From contig NC_034012.1 in assembly GCF_000346465.2 (NCBI RefSeq), positions 10,028,294 to 10,092,293 on the forward strand: a stretch of 64,000 nucleotides of DNA, given 5' to 3'. This document shows positions 34,801 through 48,099 of this stretch, one piece after another; positions within the stretch are counted from its first letter, which is position 1, and each line of letters begins with the position of its first letter. The DNA comes from Prunus persica (Eukaryota; Streptophyta; Magnoliopsida; Rosales; Rosaceae). The translations under genes were made by a program, and so were the position numbers. Below the pieces are notes generated by a model, which worked only from the letters and a program-made list of their open reading frames with translations, made no database searches and was not told where the DNA came from.

Positions 34801-36086
34801 TTTTGGGATCATTATTTCAATGAGGGTGGGGTACTCTCTCTCTCTCTCTCTCCCTCGCACTCTCTAATCTTTCTTTTTCTTTTTTTTGGGAACTTTCTGC
34901 AGGAAGTGATGGTATCTTGTCTGAGGCTAGATGGCTTCTTGATAGCGGTCTTCTTCCAAATTCAAATTCAGCAACCAGAGCAATTGGTTACAGACAAGTA
35001 TACCTCTGATATTCCTATATTATTTTTCAAATATTCAAGCATTTTTTGTCTGATTTTGTTTCATTAAAATGTATGTAACATTTTTTGTCATTTTATTATT
35101 ATGTGCAATAGGTAGTAACAGTAAGAAATATTTGATTTTAGGCAATGGAGTATATATTGATGTGCAGGCAGCAAGGAGGTAGCTCTCCAAGAGAGTTCTT
35201 CAATTTTTTATCTGAATTTCAAAAAGCTTCTAGGTAATGCATTTTCTCTTCAGATTTATGTATCAAAAGATATAATTGCCTAGGAAATATGTTTCGCCAA
35301 GCTTTCAGACATTTTCAATGTAAATTGTTTGTAACTTGTATAAGCAACAACAGATGCAAAATATATTGTCTGGAAAAGAAAATTTCAGTTATAAGTATTT
35401 ATAGAGCGAGAGGTGGAGAACTACACGATTTGTAGAGTTTACAAGATTCTCATACATTACATTCCTCAATAGAATTTGTTAAATTCATGTGCAGAAATTT
35501 TGCAAAACGGCAATTGACGTGGTTTCGTAACGAGAGTATCTATCACTGGCTTGATGCTTCCAAACCCTTGGTATGTTTTCCAATTTTGTTTTCATTTGTT
35601 TCCATTATTTGTCAGTAGAGAAAGATGTAGCTTCCACCCCCAGTTGTTATTCCTATATTATTATGTCAATCAAAGATTTGGTTTTGTGCACGGTTCTTAT
35701 TTCCCTATAGCCTGTGAATGCTTTAATTATATATATGTTTTCCTTAAGCTTGTTCTGATTGGCATAGTGGATTGTTTTTGCAGGAAACGGTGCTCAACTT
35801 CATTTATGATGCATACCATGACAAAAGTGAAAATTTGGTTGTGCCTGAATCACTTAGAATGAAGAAAGAGTTATCAAGCCGCAGAGAAGAATCCGAACTA
35901 AAGGGCTATCGAACTCAAAATAGGTATAATTTATGAACATTGAAGGTTTACAGTTAATTTGTGGACACAAATAGTTAAATATTAAATCGTTTCATTTACA
36001 CATGAAGGCATTTTGTCAGACGTGAAGATTGCTCAGACATCCTAGACTGGATAAGGAGAACACAAGGCTTAAACAGTGAATCGTAA
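31809..36086 (+). CDS. IPT9: tRNA dimethylallyltransferase (isopentenyltransferase), IPT9 type
   Basis: Eleven coding exons: 31809-32075, 32656-32709, 33437-33479, 33674-33782, 34110-34308, 34481-34703, 34903-34997, 35142-35233, 35495-35570, 35784-35923 and 36008-36086. The frame joins through all, giving 458 residues. The enzyme transfers a dimethylallyl group to N6 of adenosine 37 in tRNAs that read U-starting codons, and its turnover yields cis-zeatin-type cytokinins. Visible features are an N-terminal basic, Ser/Arg-rich extension that may target an organelle, and a P-loop GPTGAGKS at 61-68. The family blocks are [63 protein letters not shown] and ATRAIGYRQ. The eukaryotic C-terminal zinc finger is absent, as expected for the bacterial-like IPT9 type. 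Confidence 0.93.
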
Positions 36087-36089
36087 CCT

Positions 36090-36145
36090 GATCATTCACT
36101 TCATTGAGTCTTGATTTGATCATTCACTTCATTGAGTCTTGATTT
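36090..36145 (+). repeat. Perfect 28-bp tandem duplication in the IPT9 3' UTR
   Basis: The unit at 36090-36117 (gatcattcacttcattgagt onward, ending in gattt) is repeated exactly at 36118-36145, starting three bases after the stop codon. It is probably a recent slippage duplication. Confidence 0.9.
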
Positions 36146-37754
36146 TTGCCAAAGCAATCAATGCAATACGATCATCCCCTATTCCGACTGGGCGGGCCTC
36201 TGTTTGTTTGTACAGGATCAGAAAATCTCATGACACAAGTTTAGAGTTTGTTCCTCTGCAAAGGTTAGTGTTTGAGCTCTTGCTTAAAACAGTTGTTTGT
36301 GTCAAGAACCCGTCACTGATGTATCTCTGCAGCAAGTCGAGGGCTTCACGGGCAACCATTTTTTGAGCCTTCATTCATCTTCAACTTATGGATTTCTAAA
36401 ACAGCATGAAAGATATCTGAGTTTTCTGATTGTAATTTTTTGTCCACCGACTTGATAAGTTTTGTAATCTGATTTTGTGAACAAATCCACAAGATTGTCA
36501 CTCCAATGTTCAATGTAGCTGTTATCAATTATGATCTTCATGAATGTTAACATTATAAAACGTGATTACCAACATTTCAAATGGGATGAGATGAGAACCA
36601 TGCATGTTTTTTAATTAGCAACGCTGACAATGTAACGACCAATCGGTTAATGGCCGCATCTGCTTTATTTTGCTTTTTCTTTAATCTTTGTACCTTTGTT
36701 TTGACAGCAAAATCCCAACGACAAAGAAAAGATAACATCTGAGTTTTATAATAACATGTGATAGCCTAATTAAAATATAAGAGAATCTTTAGAGATTAAA
36801 ATTCATTGTCAAAGTAAGATTCAGCAATGTTGTGTATAAAATTAGATAGTGAAATGGTGATGTTATAGCTTTCATAAACTATAAAAGTAATCAAAAGATG
36901 AAATATTCTTATTTTATTCGTCATAAATTAATATAAAATCTTCTGAAATAAAATTTCTTGTTTTAAAGATTAAAAGGCGCGAAAAAAAAAAGACCTATTA
37001 GTGTGGTGGTTTGGAGCAAATCCTCCCCAAAAGTTCGAGTCCTAACATCCTTATAGCATGGGTGATTTTAGGAGCTCTCTGAACAATTTCAACTCCAACC
37101 ATACTCTCTAATTTGGAGAGTCATAAATGCTATAACTCTTTTCTGATTGGTCAATCTCTATTAAAAAATAAAATAAAAAATAGTTTGCATTAAATAAAGG
37201 TTTGAAATACTCATTAAATAAAGTTGCATTAAATTGTAAGAAGCTACTAAGAGTCTTTTCTCTCTCCTCAGATTTAGGAGCTCCTAAAGGACTCCCTAAT
37301 TTAATAGGTGGATAGGGAGCATGGGTGGAGTTGCATTTTTATAATTCCTCTAAAATTTGTCTAAAGAGGTGGTTTAGGGAACCCATTGTGAATGCTCTTA
37401 TTGCTCCTTTTAACAAGAAATATCGAAAATAAAAAAAAAGATTAAAAGGCAATCTATAAAATTTTAAAAAAAATTAAAAATAAGATTAAAAGGCAAAGGT
37501 TTATGGAAAAACGTAATATTCTAAGAATATACCATGAAACAAGATCAAAGTATAAAAATTTTAACTACCCAGACCAAAAAAAAAAAAAAAAATCAAATAA
37601 ACACTTGACGTTAAAATAGTATCCAACAATTGCCTGCCCTAGCCAAACCATAAATATCAAACAAATACATACACAACACTTTGCAGTTGTTGTCTAAGCA
37701 GCAGAGTAGCAGAGCAGAGAGCAGACTCTTCGACACTCCCAAAGCAAAACAAAG
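36146..37754. other. IPT9 3' UTR, intergenic DNA and mMDH promoter
   Basis: The first few hundred bases are probably IPT9 3' UTR. From about 36540 the DNA is AT-rich without genes. A SINE-like relic lies at 36995-37052. Around 37060-37400 a gene-poor block with 'ggagctc...ctcc' motifs and 'gggaacccattgtgaatgctctta' resembles a MITE edge, but I could not pair its ends. The leader of the malate dehydrogenase gene (gcagcagagtagcagagcag, about 37698-37717) precedes ATG 37755. Confidence 0.45.
36995..37052 (+). mobile_element. tRNA-like SINE relic
   Basis: 'tattagtgtggtggttt' (A-box-like) is followed by 'aaagttcgagtccta' (B-box-like) about 25 bases later. This is the same arrangement as the copies at 18700 and 63515. 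It is degenerate, and no poly-A or target duplication was identified. Confidence 0.4.
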
Positions 37755-40246
<2,492 letters not shown>

Positions 40247-43200
40247 TATAATGTATTATTAGTTCATTGGGGATGGAGGTTATCTACCCATCCCCAATTA
40301 GTAACCCTTCCAAATTTTGCATTTGTCCAAGTAGTGTTGTATTTTTAGTGCTGCCAGCGGCACGGGCACCGGCTTTGCTGTTTTTATTGGAGTAAGCTCT
40401 GATAGACAAAGGTTTTATCAATAAAATCCCCAGTGGCATGTTATGGGAGGGGTTAAGCTATTTGAACTTGAATGAAAATGTTTCATTTATTCAAGGAATG
40501 AAAACTTGATTACTGTTTAGTCATTGACTTGGATTATAGTTTGTGACCGCCATCATCTGGCAATAAGTAGTATTCTCCTGATTCAAGGAAGATTTCCAGT
40601 CTTTTCATTTCTATTCTCTGCATGTTACTTGGATGTTTTGAAAATAATGTTACTGGAAGATAATCTAGAACCTTTATGCCCCGTGTAATTTTGTAAAGTA
40701 ACCTTGACTTGGATGATTGCGAAGTGATTTGAAGAAAATGTTAGCAAATTTTCTGTTCGGTTCTGGTGCTGGCCACTACACCGTAGACCAGACAACAACC
40801 TGAAATAGATTGATGAAAACAGTTTTATGGTCAGGGGTGGGTGTGGGTTTATTTCAGTCCGCTACCCTTTAACCTCTGGCATTCTACATCAGAGCATGCT
40901 GGTGAGACTTGAGTAACTGTCCGATGTTTTTGTCTGGTGGGCCGGATGATTAAAAATGTAGTGAAGCTTTTATACTAATATAAGCATTTGGCTCCAAATG
41001 GACATGTTTGTATGGTTTATGACTTAGTTGGGTGATAGTCTTTGTTGACGCTCCAAATGCTAAAGGACAATGATCCATTGAACTTGGGGTTTGCACATTT
41101 GCATGTGGAGTTTCCATCGGAGGCCGGCATTCTACAAAGCAAGCACAACCTCACGCAAAAGTGGACCCTCTTTTTGTTTCTATTTTGTTGTGCAGAAGAG
41201 CGAGTTAAAAGATGATAAGGTACAAGTACAACCCAACCATATAAAACAAACGACTTGTTTTCCGTTTGAAACCAACCCTATGACAGTAAGTTTTTTAGTC
41301 CTAGAAATTAACATTAGACAGAATATTTGAAGTGATTTCTAAACCATAACTACAATCCATAACACTAGCTCATTAGGCAGAGCATGTAATGATATGGCCT
41401 CTGAATTCAACATGTGCAGGTGATCACAATAAACCTTCCCCGCCAAAGTTAAAATGGCAGCTCTGTTGAGTGAAAAATTTTAAGCAAAAAAAATTACTCT
41501 AATATATAATTTTGGGGTGGAAACGAGGAGCAACTAGTTTGCAGTTTGCACATTTGTCATAGAAACTGTTTCCTGCTATCATAATATAGTTTGGTTCTGT
41601 TACTTTTCATACAATTTGTTCACAAGGAACAAGCACTGCTAATTAAGTTTTCCACATTAATATACACCTTCGAAGAACTCTGATCAGAAGCAGCATTAAG
41701 ATGGACCACTTTGGATGCAGCTACACCAACCATATCCCGGGCTGAACAAAGACTTCTAAAAATCTCTGATATGTCAAGAAGATGGGAAAAACTTATATCA
41801 GACGCCTTCATAATTGAAGCAAAATAATTAGTGAATGACTGAATATCTCATGCATGTACAGAATCAGTCAATGGCATACACTTGAGTTTAAGGAAACTAC
41901 TGCAAACTTAATACGTTTATGAATCAGGACTAATAACATAATTTCACCCAAGTTGATAATACATAGTAAACAAACTGCTGCAATTGCATATCCACTAAAA
42001 TCCAACATCTTAAAGATTGCCACGGCATTAACAACCTCATAAATACTGTTCACAACATTTTATCCTGCGATATTGGGTTTTGCATATGCATTTAAAGATG
42101 CACATAGCACACACAATATCTGTCTACAGTGTGACACATGATATCTGTCTACAGTGTGGGACAAGCTTATATTACAAGGGATTTCTGTAATGCAAACTCA
42201 GAATCCGAGTATATTCACTAACATTTAGAGGTATTAACCATCTTTTAAAATGACTGTTAGAGAGGGGACTCTTAAGTATTGGTCTCAAACTAAACTATCA
42301 AGAGTTTTCCTGCTACAGGAGTGCACACACACACACACACACACACAAGGTGAAAGACTCGCTGGATGCTAGAGTAATGATGGTATGCTGAAACACAGAA
42401 TTGTGAAGAAGAAGACAGCTTCCCATAGGTCTCACAAAAAGTCGAGAAAACTGCTGTCAAGTCACCCCAAATTTTTATAAACCTTCCAAGCATTTTATGC
42501 ACATATTCAACTTGGTCTCCCGGTAATTACAATTACCCAAATAAAATGCAAAACTTATAACGAGAACATGCACAAAGGTCTAAGGGCCAGTTTGGGATTG
42601 TTGTCACTTTAAAAAAAGAGTTGCTTCTGTTGTGCTTTGAAAATAATTAGCTGTAAAATAAAGCAGCTCCGTGTTTGGTAAACAATATTTTTAAAGTGCT
42701 GTTATAAGTAAAACAATTCATTAAAGGCTCATCTCTACTTCTTTTGAAAGCAGCTGGGAAAAGCAACCCAGAGCCTGCTTTTAAAAGCTATTGTCAAAAG
42801 GTCACCGCTTTTAAAATAAACAAGATATTTTATGTTTACCAAACACCTTAAACTGCTTAATTTTAAAGTGGAGTAGGTTTTTGGCGAAAAATAGCAATCC
42901 CAAACGGGGCCTACTCTTCTGCCACGTATCTCTAAATTTAAGTCTTCAAAATCAGCCATTTATAGAGTGGAGAGAAAACAAAAGGAACAAACCATAATTG
43001 CTGCAATGACAACTGTTTCGTTTTCAATTTACCTTTTTATTAAATAAAAGATACTTTTCTTGTTTCCTTTTATGGGTTACCAAGATCAAAGAAGCCCAAT
43101 TTTAAGCAATCATGGAACCCCAAAGATTGCATATTATCATTGCCTAGTTATTATCTATCTATGATTCAAAAGACTTTGACTCAAAAAAAGAAAAAAAGAA

Positions 43201-43256
43201 CATTCATTAACAAAGATAATGCCACCTACCTCAAATAAATCAATTCATGTCCTAGG
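40247..43256. other. Intergenic between mMDH and GTE genes
   Basis: It starts with the mMDH 3' UTR; a poly(A)-signal-like 'caataaaat' lies at about 40418-40426. The middle holds no supported gene. A minus-strand 63-codon frame at 41620-41811 (KASDISFSHLLDISEIF...) looks more protein-like than its neighbours and ends in a stop, but I found no joinable exons. A tandem duplicate 'gatatctgtctacagtgtg' lies at about 42115-42160, (CA)n at 42323-42348, and a MITE at 42584-42911. Confidence 0.4.
42584..42911. mobile_element. MITE with gggcc.gtttgggattg termini
   Basis: The left end gggccagtttgggattg and the inverse of the right end, ggccccgtttgggattg, match over about 17 bp with few mismatches. Subterminal 'gtgtttggtaaaca' occurs in both arms in inverse orientation. 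It is about 328 bp long with no coding capacity. The flanks are ta(a) on the left and ta(c) on the right, too weak to decide between a Harbinger and a hAT origin. Confidence 0.7.
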
Positions 43257-45281
43257 TCAACGATTTGAATCTGATCCACATCCAGATGAACTATCATTGT
43301 CAGAATCTGCACAGAATATAACACAACAAATATATTATTGACAATCTTAAACAGCACTGAGACCTTACGTGAACAATAACAGAAAAACACTGAAAATTAC
43401 CACTTGAAGAGGATCCTGATCCACTGCCAGAACTACTTGATCCACTCACATTATCTCCTTGCTCTTCTCTTCGAACTGGGGAAAATGCATTATTGTTGTT
43501 TTCAACTGCTAAATATGAAACCGGTTTAACTGACACAGTGCTAATAACTAGACTGTCATCAGATCCAACAGTCACCTCAATAGAAGTACCACTATGCTTG
43601 CGTGTTAAACTTATACCTGCTTTGGCTTCTTTTTCTGCCACTGTAGTGTATGTTGCCACATTCTGCGAAGATGATAAGTTTAAACATCATCTGTTAGTGA
43701 GAAGAAATCAAAAGTAAGAAACAAGGCAGGGACTATTTATTGTCTTACTGTATCCTGGATGGCATGGCCAGGTTCTGCTATTGATTGAGGAGCAAGCTCT
43801 GTTCTTCTCTTATTTTTGCTCAAGCTTTTTCTGTAATTAGTCACGAACCTATCCAGTTCCCAAAGCGTTTCAGGATCAACACTTTCAATGTCCACCTCAA
43901 TCTCATCCTCGTGCTGACAAAGCCCTAGATTCCTCTTTTTAATAATCTGGACAATGGTATCTAGTTTCTCAGAGGGCAAAGTCTGAAGGTTTGTGCTGAG
44001 CCTCTGCTTCTCTGCATAAGTCATATCCCTTTTGTTGGGGTCCCTGGCTTTTGGCTTCTTCGGAACTGGTGGTCGACCTGTATGACCAGAACTCACAGGT
44101 TTCAACTTGGGATTAACAGGCTTTGTCGTAGATTCTGCTCTATCTAGAGTCCTCATCTCCAATGGCAAAGGAGCAGCCGCAGGAGCTTGAATTTTTCTTG
44201 AAACAGGTGGTGGCAAATTTGAATCATTCCCTATTTCATTTCTCCTATTAAGATTATACTCGGCCTCTAAAGCCGCCCATTGATCTTCAAACATTTTCAA
44301 CAATTGCTCCGCCATAAGATGAGCATCCTGCTCTTTTGGGTTATACAACATTGCATTATTAAATGTAAGTCTCACCTCCTCTGCAAATTCCACAGGAGTC
44401 TTATACCAATTCTCGTTCAGCCTAGTCTTCACCGTGCCCAAATCCATCGGTTTCTTAATAATCGTATTGTAATCGTGAAGCCCAAGCGCCTTCACATCTA
44501 CAGGCTTCTTAAACACCCAGCCAAACTTATGCTTAATCAACTTGTCAAGCAACGTACTACAACTCTTGAACAATGGACTCGGATTCTTACCTTTCCTGAA
44601 CCAAGGCCCAACTCCACCCTCATCTATTGTCCTTCCATTGGATTTTAACTTCTTGCTACTCCCTAAAGGTGGTAACTTCTCCTTCCCAATAGGAAACTCC
44701 GAATTCCTAGAACATTGATTTGCCTTCCACGTCCTCTTCTGCTTATCCATATACTGACCAGCCCCACCATCATCCTCCGCCCCCGAAACACTCAAACCCC
44801 GATACGGCCCCGAATCACGGAGTCCTACAGAACCCACCTCCGAATTGACCTTCATTGTAGTTTTAGTTTTAACATTATCTATCACATCATCAGCTGTAAA
44901 CTGTGACTGAACATACCTCTCACTAAGCTCAGCCTCCTTAGCTTCAAGATTCTTCACCAAACACCTGACTTGTTCAAGCTCACTCATCAGCTTCCACTTA
45001 ATCTCTCTTAGGTCAGCCTTGGACCAAGAATCCAACTGAATCCGCACCATGTTGCCGAACTTTGAATATCCGCGTGGTCCATTGTCTGGCTCGGCATGGC
45101 CAGGAAGCGAGCCACTGTCGCTCGACGAGTCGTTCGACGCCAGCGCGCCACGGACTTGCGTCATGATCTGGGGAGGCGACGAGTGGTGGAGGACATGATT
45201 GGGATTCTTGGAGTAGCTCTGGTTCTTTCGGGAATAAGCCTTGTTGCTCGCTTCGTCACCTACCAGTGGCCCTGAAACCAT
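43257..45281 (-). CDS. BET-type bromodomain transcription factor, GTE2/GTE7-like
   Basis: Exons in transcript order: 45281-43749, 43662-43401 and 43306-43257, giving 614 residues. ATG 45281 (MVSGPLVGDEASN) is the first in-frame ATG after an upstream TTG. A short conserved helix (about 78-122, VRIQLDSWSKADLREIKWKL) precedes the bromodomain at about 235-340 (KHKFGWVFKKPVDVKALGL, DYNTIIKKPMDLGTV, NNAMLYNP). The acetyl-lysine-contacting Asn is at about 314. The NET domain is at about 418-490 (EKQRLSTNLQTLPSEKL, ETLWELDRFV). The tail is Ser-rich and acidic (SGSSSSGSGSGSSSS, DSDNDSSSG). Plants have one bromodomain where animal BET proteins have two. The proteins read acetylated histones in the nucleus and activate transcription. 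Sequence flavour points to the GTE2/3/5/7 branch, but the orthologue is not fixed. Confidence 0.93.
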
Positions 45282-45294
45282 GCTATGAAACGCC

Positions 45295-45560
45295 CTCAAA
45301 CAACCCTAAATATTAGGCTCTGCTAGAACAAGGCTTCGGGACAAAACCCTAATGAATTATTACATGCCTAGGGTTTTGCTTCAAGGAAATAAATATGGCC
45401 TCAGAAACCCTAACTTTCTAATTTTGCCCAAAAACCCTGAATTTTTACATTTCCTCAAAAACCCTCAGAAGTGAAATCGAAGTTTATGCTGGGATTGGGA
45501 AAAAGACTCCAACTTTGTGAAAACCAAAGGCTTTGTTTTAGGGTTGGGGGAATTGGGATG
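45295..45560 (-). promoter_or_regulatory. GTE leader with clustered telo-box motifs
   Basis: AAACCCTAA-type telo-boxes or their inverse occur at about 45302 (aaccctaaa), 45345 (aaaccctaat), 45369 (tagggtttt), 45403 (aaaccctaac) and 45539 (tagggttgg). Looser aaaaccct copies lie at about 45432 and 45459. Telo-boxes near plant start sites are bound by telomere-repeat-binding factors and mark genes active in dividing cells. The region covers the 5' UTR and core promoter of the minus-strand gene. Confidence 0.6.
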
Positions 45561-46650
45561 CAGCAAGGGCTATCGCCGTAGTAGGTTGTATCAGCGACTG
45601 TGGAAGACAGTGGCTCTGCAAGTAGGAAATGCCAGTGTTGCCTGCCTGCGTGTCGTTTTCTTCTTCTTTGTGTTGTAATTGTTGTCGTCTGAAATTATTA
45701 TTAGTTTTTGGCTAAACAAGTAGGTAAACTATAATATAAATGCCTTCAATTATAACATTTATTTTTTGTTAATAGAATGCCTTCAGTTTTTAATATGAGT
45801 TTGTTTTAGGAAAGTGGTAAAGGTATTTTATTTAAGGAATTTGATTTAGGGTTTGTGTTTGAATTTGAGGATATGATTTGAAGATTTAGGGCTTAAAGAC
45901 GACCTAATACCCTGCTAACAATTGTATGGTTTGAATATTTGGATACTTATATTCTTCTTTATAAAGAGAGATATATAGCTTTATATGTGTTCTTTATCAA
46001 GAAATAGATACATGAAATAATTAGGAACTATCTCCTAATTAGACAGAGAAATGCAAGGATATATTAATAGGAAATAAATATCCATAATTTGCTAGGAAGT
46101 AAATCTCATTAATTGTTATATTAACTCAAGTCAAAAAATCATTGGAGATTTTGATGTAGCCTAGAATTAACAAGATTATGTTGCACCATGTAACTTGTCA
46201 ATAAGTACGAGTTTTCCACATAAGGTGGCAAATATTGAAGCAACCAAAAAATTTATGCCACATGAACTCAGTCCTCATTTTCATGGTCACTTTGTCACAG
46301 GCATAGGCATCTTCAAGTGAAACCAAAAAAAAAAAAAAGTGGACATGGTCAAATATAGAGTTGAAAGTAAAAAGTGTTATCAAAATTGAAAAAAATAGGA
46401 AGTAAAATGCAGAGTTGACATAAGATCTCAAGGAAGGAGGTCATGTGTTGCAGTTTGCATATAGATTATGCACAAGTTCGAGGAGATCCGGCATCAATGG
46501 CCTAAAGCATTTATAAAACACCAACTTATCAAAAAGTCTTCGTACGACTTACATTACCTAAATTCATACAATATTTATCAACCATCCTTGATTTATGCAC
46601 TTGGCTTAAACAAACAAGCCAAAGCTTTCTTTCAGAATCTCTAATCAGCA
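45561..46650. other. Divergent intergenic region between GTE and GT4 genes
   Basis: The two genes are transcribed away from each other across this AT-rich stretch, so both promoters lie here. 'tgttataagta'-like and 'tataaatgcc' stretches are present, but no TATA box can be assigned with confidence. No other gene is seen. Confidence 0.4.
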
Positions 46651-48099
46651 ATGGGGTTGAAGCACCAAACTCCCAAAAGCTCTTCTTCCAACTTCTTCTC
46701 TTGTAGATATTCAACCATTTTCACCTTACTTCTACTCTTTACATCCTTTTTCCTCTTCCTTGCATCACTTAGGAACCTTCAGGAACCATTCTTCTGGGCT
46801 GATTATACCCAATTCAATGGTGATCTTAGAGATGCTAAATTCCCATGGAACAAACTTTGTTTCGGACCAACTTTCGAAAAGCTCAAGATTGCTGTCTTCT
46901 CCAAGACATGGCCTGTTGGTGCAGCCCCAGGTGGCATGGAGCGCCATGCTTCCACTTTGTACCATGCACTTGCTTCTAGGGGCCATGAGATTCATGTCTT
47001 CACTGTGCCTTCAGATAGGAGGCCTCGCTGGGACATACATGAAGGTAACCTTCATGTCTACTTTGCAGCAAATGATCATGGCTCAGTCAACATCTCTTTA
47101 GCATTTGATGTTTTCAATAAAGTGAATGAAAATGGGGCATTTGATTATGTGCACACTGAGAGTGTTTCGTTGCCTCATTGGCGTGCGAAAATGGTGCCTA
47201 ATGTGGCTGTCACTTGGCACGGGATATGGTATGAAATTATGCACTCCAAGTTACTGCAAGAGCTTCTTTCAAATCCAAAAGGGCAGCTATCAGAGCCTAT
47301 GACAGAGCTTCATGAAGCAATGCCAAGGCTTGTCGAGGAAATTCGTTTCTTTAAAAGCTACACTCAACACATATGCATAAGCAGTAGTGCTGGTGAGGTT
47401 CTAGTTAACATCTATCAACTTCCCCAAAGAAATGTCCATGTCATACTCAATGGGGTTGATGAAACAGAATTTACCCCGGATCAAGAAGCAGGTGCAAGGT
47501 TCCGAGAAAAATATGGGGTGCCTGCCAATGTGAGCATTGTGATGGGAGTTGCAGGGCGGTTGGTCAGGGACAAAGGGCATCCACTTCTCTACGAAGCCTT
47601 TTCTTCAATTGTCAGACGCCACCCCGGTGTGTTTTTGCTTGTAGCAGGCTCAGGTCCTTGGAGAAGAAGGTATGCTGAATTAGGCCCCAATGTGAAGGTT
47701 CTAGGAGCATTGGAGCCATTGGAGCTGTCTAAATTTTACAATGCACTTGATGTGTTTGTGAACCCAACATTGAGGCCCCAAGGGCTTGATCTTACATTGA
47801 TTGAAGCAATGCAAAGTGGGAAGGCAGTTCTAACCCCAAACTATCCAAGCATAGTTGGGACAGTGGTTGTGGATGAAGAATTTGGATACACATTTTCACC
47901 CAATGTCAAGTCTTTTGTAGAGGCCTTAGAGTCAGCAATTAGAGATGGGCCTAATGTGCTGAAGAGGAAAGGCCTGGCTTGCAAGAAATATGTGGTTTCA
48001 ATGTTCACTGCAACTAAAATGGCATCTGCTTACGAGCGTTTCTTTCTCTGCATGAAGAACACAAAATATTGCCAGTACCCTCTTCCCACAGACTGTTAA
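46651..48099 (+). CDS. GT4-fold glycosyltransferase, single-pass membrane protein, intronless
   Basis: A 482-residue protein of the plant UDP-glycosyltransferase-superfamily/GT4-like group. A basic N-terminus and one membrane helix (about 20-40, TIFTLLLLFTSFFLFLASL) suggest a type II Golgi/ER protein. The GT-B fold is visible. The N-terminal lobe has KIAVFSKTWPVGAAPGGMERH, with the Gly-rich donor/acceptor loop (about 76-96), and HALASRGHEIHVFT. The C-terminal lobe has NGVDETEF, GVAGRLVRDKGHPLL, LLVAGSGPWRRR and NPTLRPQGLDLTLIEAMQSGKAV. The usual EX7E signature reads QX7E here. I believe this is shared by plant homologues with the RPQGLDLTL block, but could not check it. Substrate and product are unknown. 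The start is clear: the first ATG, with no upstream extension before a stop. Confidence 0.87.
   Translation: MGLKHQTPKSSSSNFFSCRYSTIFTLLLLFTSFFLFLASLRNLQEPFFWADYTQFNGDLRDAKFPWNKLCFGPTFEKLKIAVFSKTWPVGAAPGGMERHASTLYHALASRGHEIHVFTVPSDRRPRWDIHEGNLHVYFAANDHGSVNISLAFDVFNKVNENGAFDYVHTESVSLPHWRAKMVPNVAVTWHGIWYEIMHSKLLQELLSNPKGQLSEPMTELHEAMPRLVEEIRFFKSYTQHICISSSAGEVLVNIYQLPQRNVHVILNGVDETEFTPDQEAGARFREKYGVPANVSIVMGVAGRLVRDKGHPLLYEAFSSIVRRHPGVFLLVAGSGPWRRRYAELGPNVKVLGALEPLELSKFYNALDVFVNPTLRPQGLDLTLIEAMQSGKAVLTPNYPSIVGTVVVDEEFGYTFSPNVKSFVEALESAIRDGPNVLKRKGLACKKYVVSMFTATKMASAYERFFLCMKNTKYCQYPLPTDC

Noticed and set aside
43300..43659. Treating the serine-rich minus-strand frame as a separate gene
   Set aside because: It joins in frame to the bromodomain exon through canonical splice sites and encodes the expected Ser-rich GTE tail.
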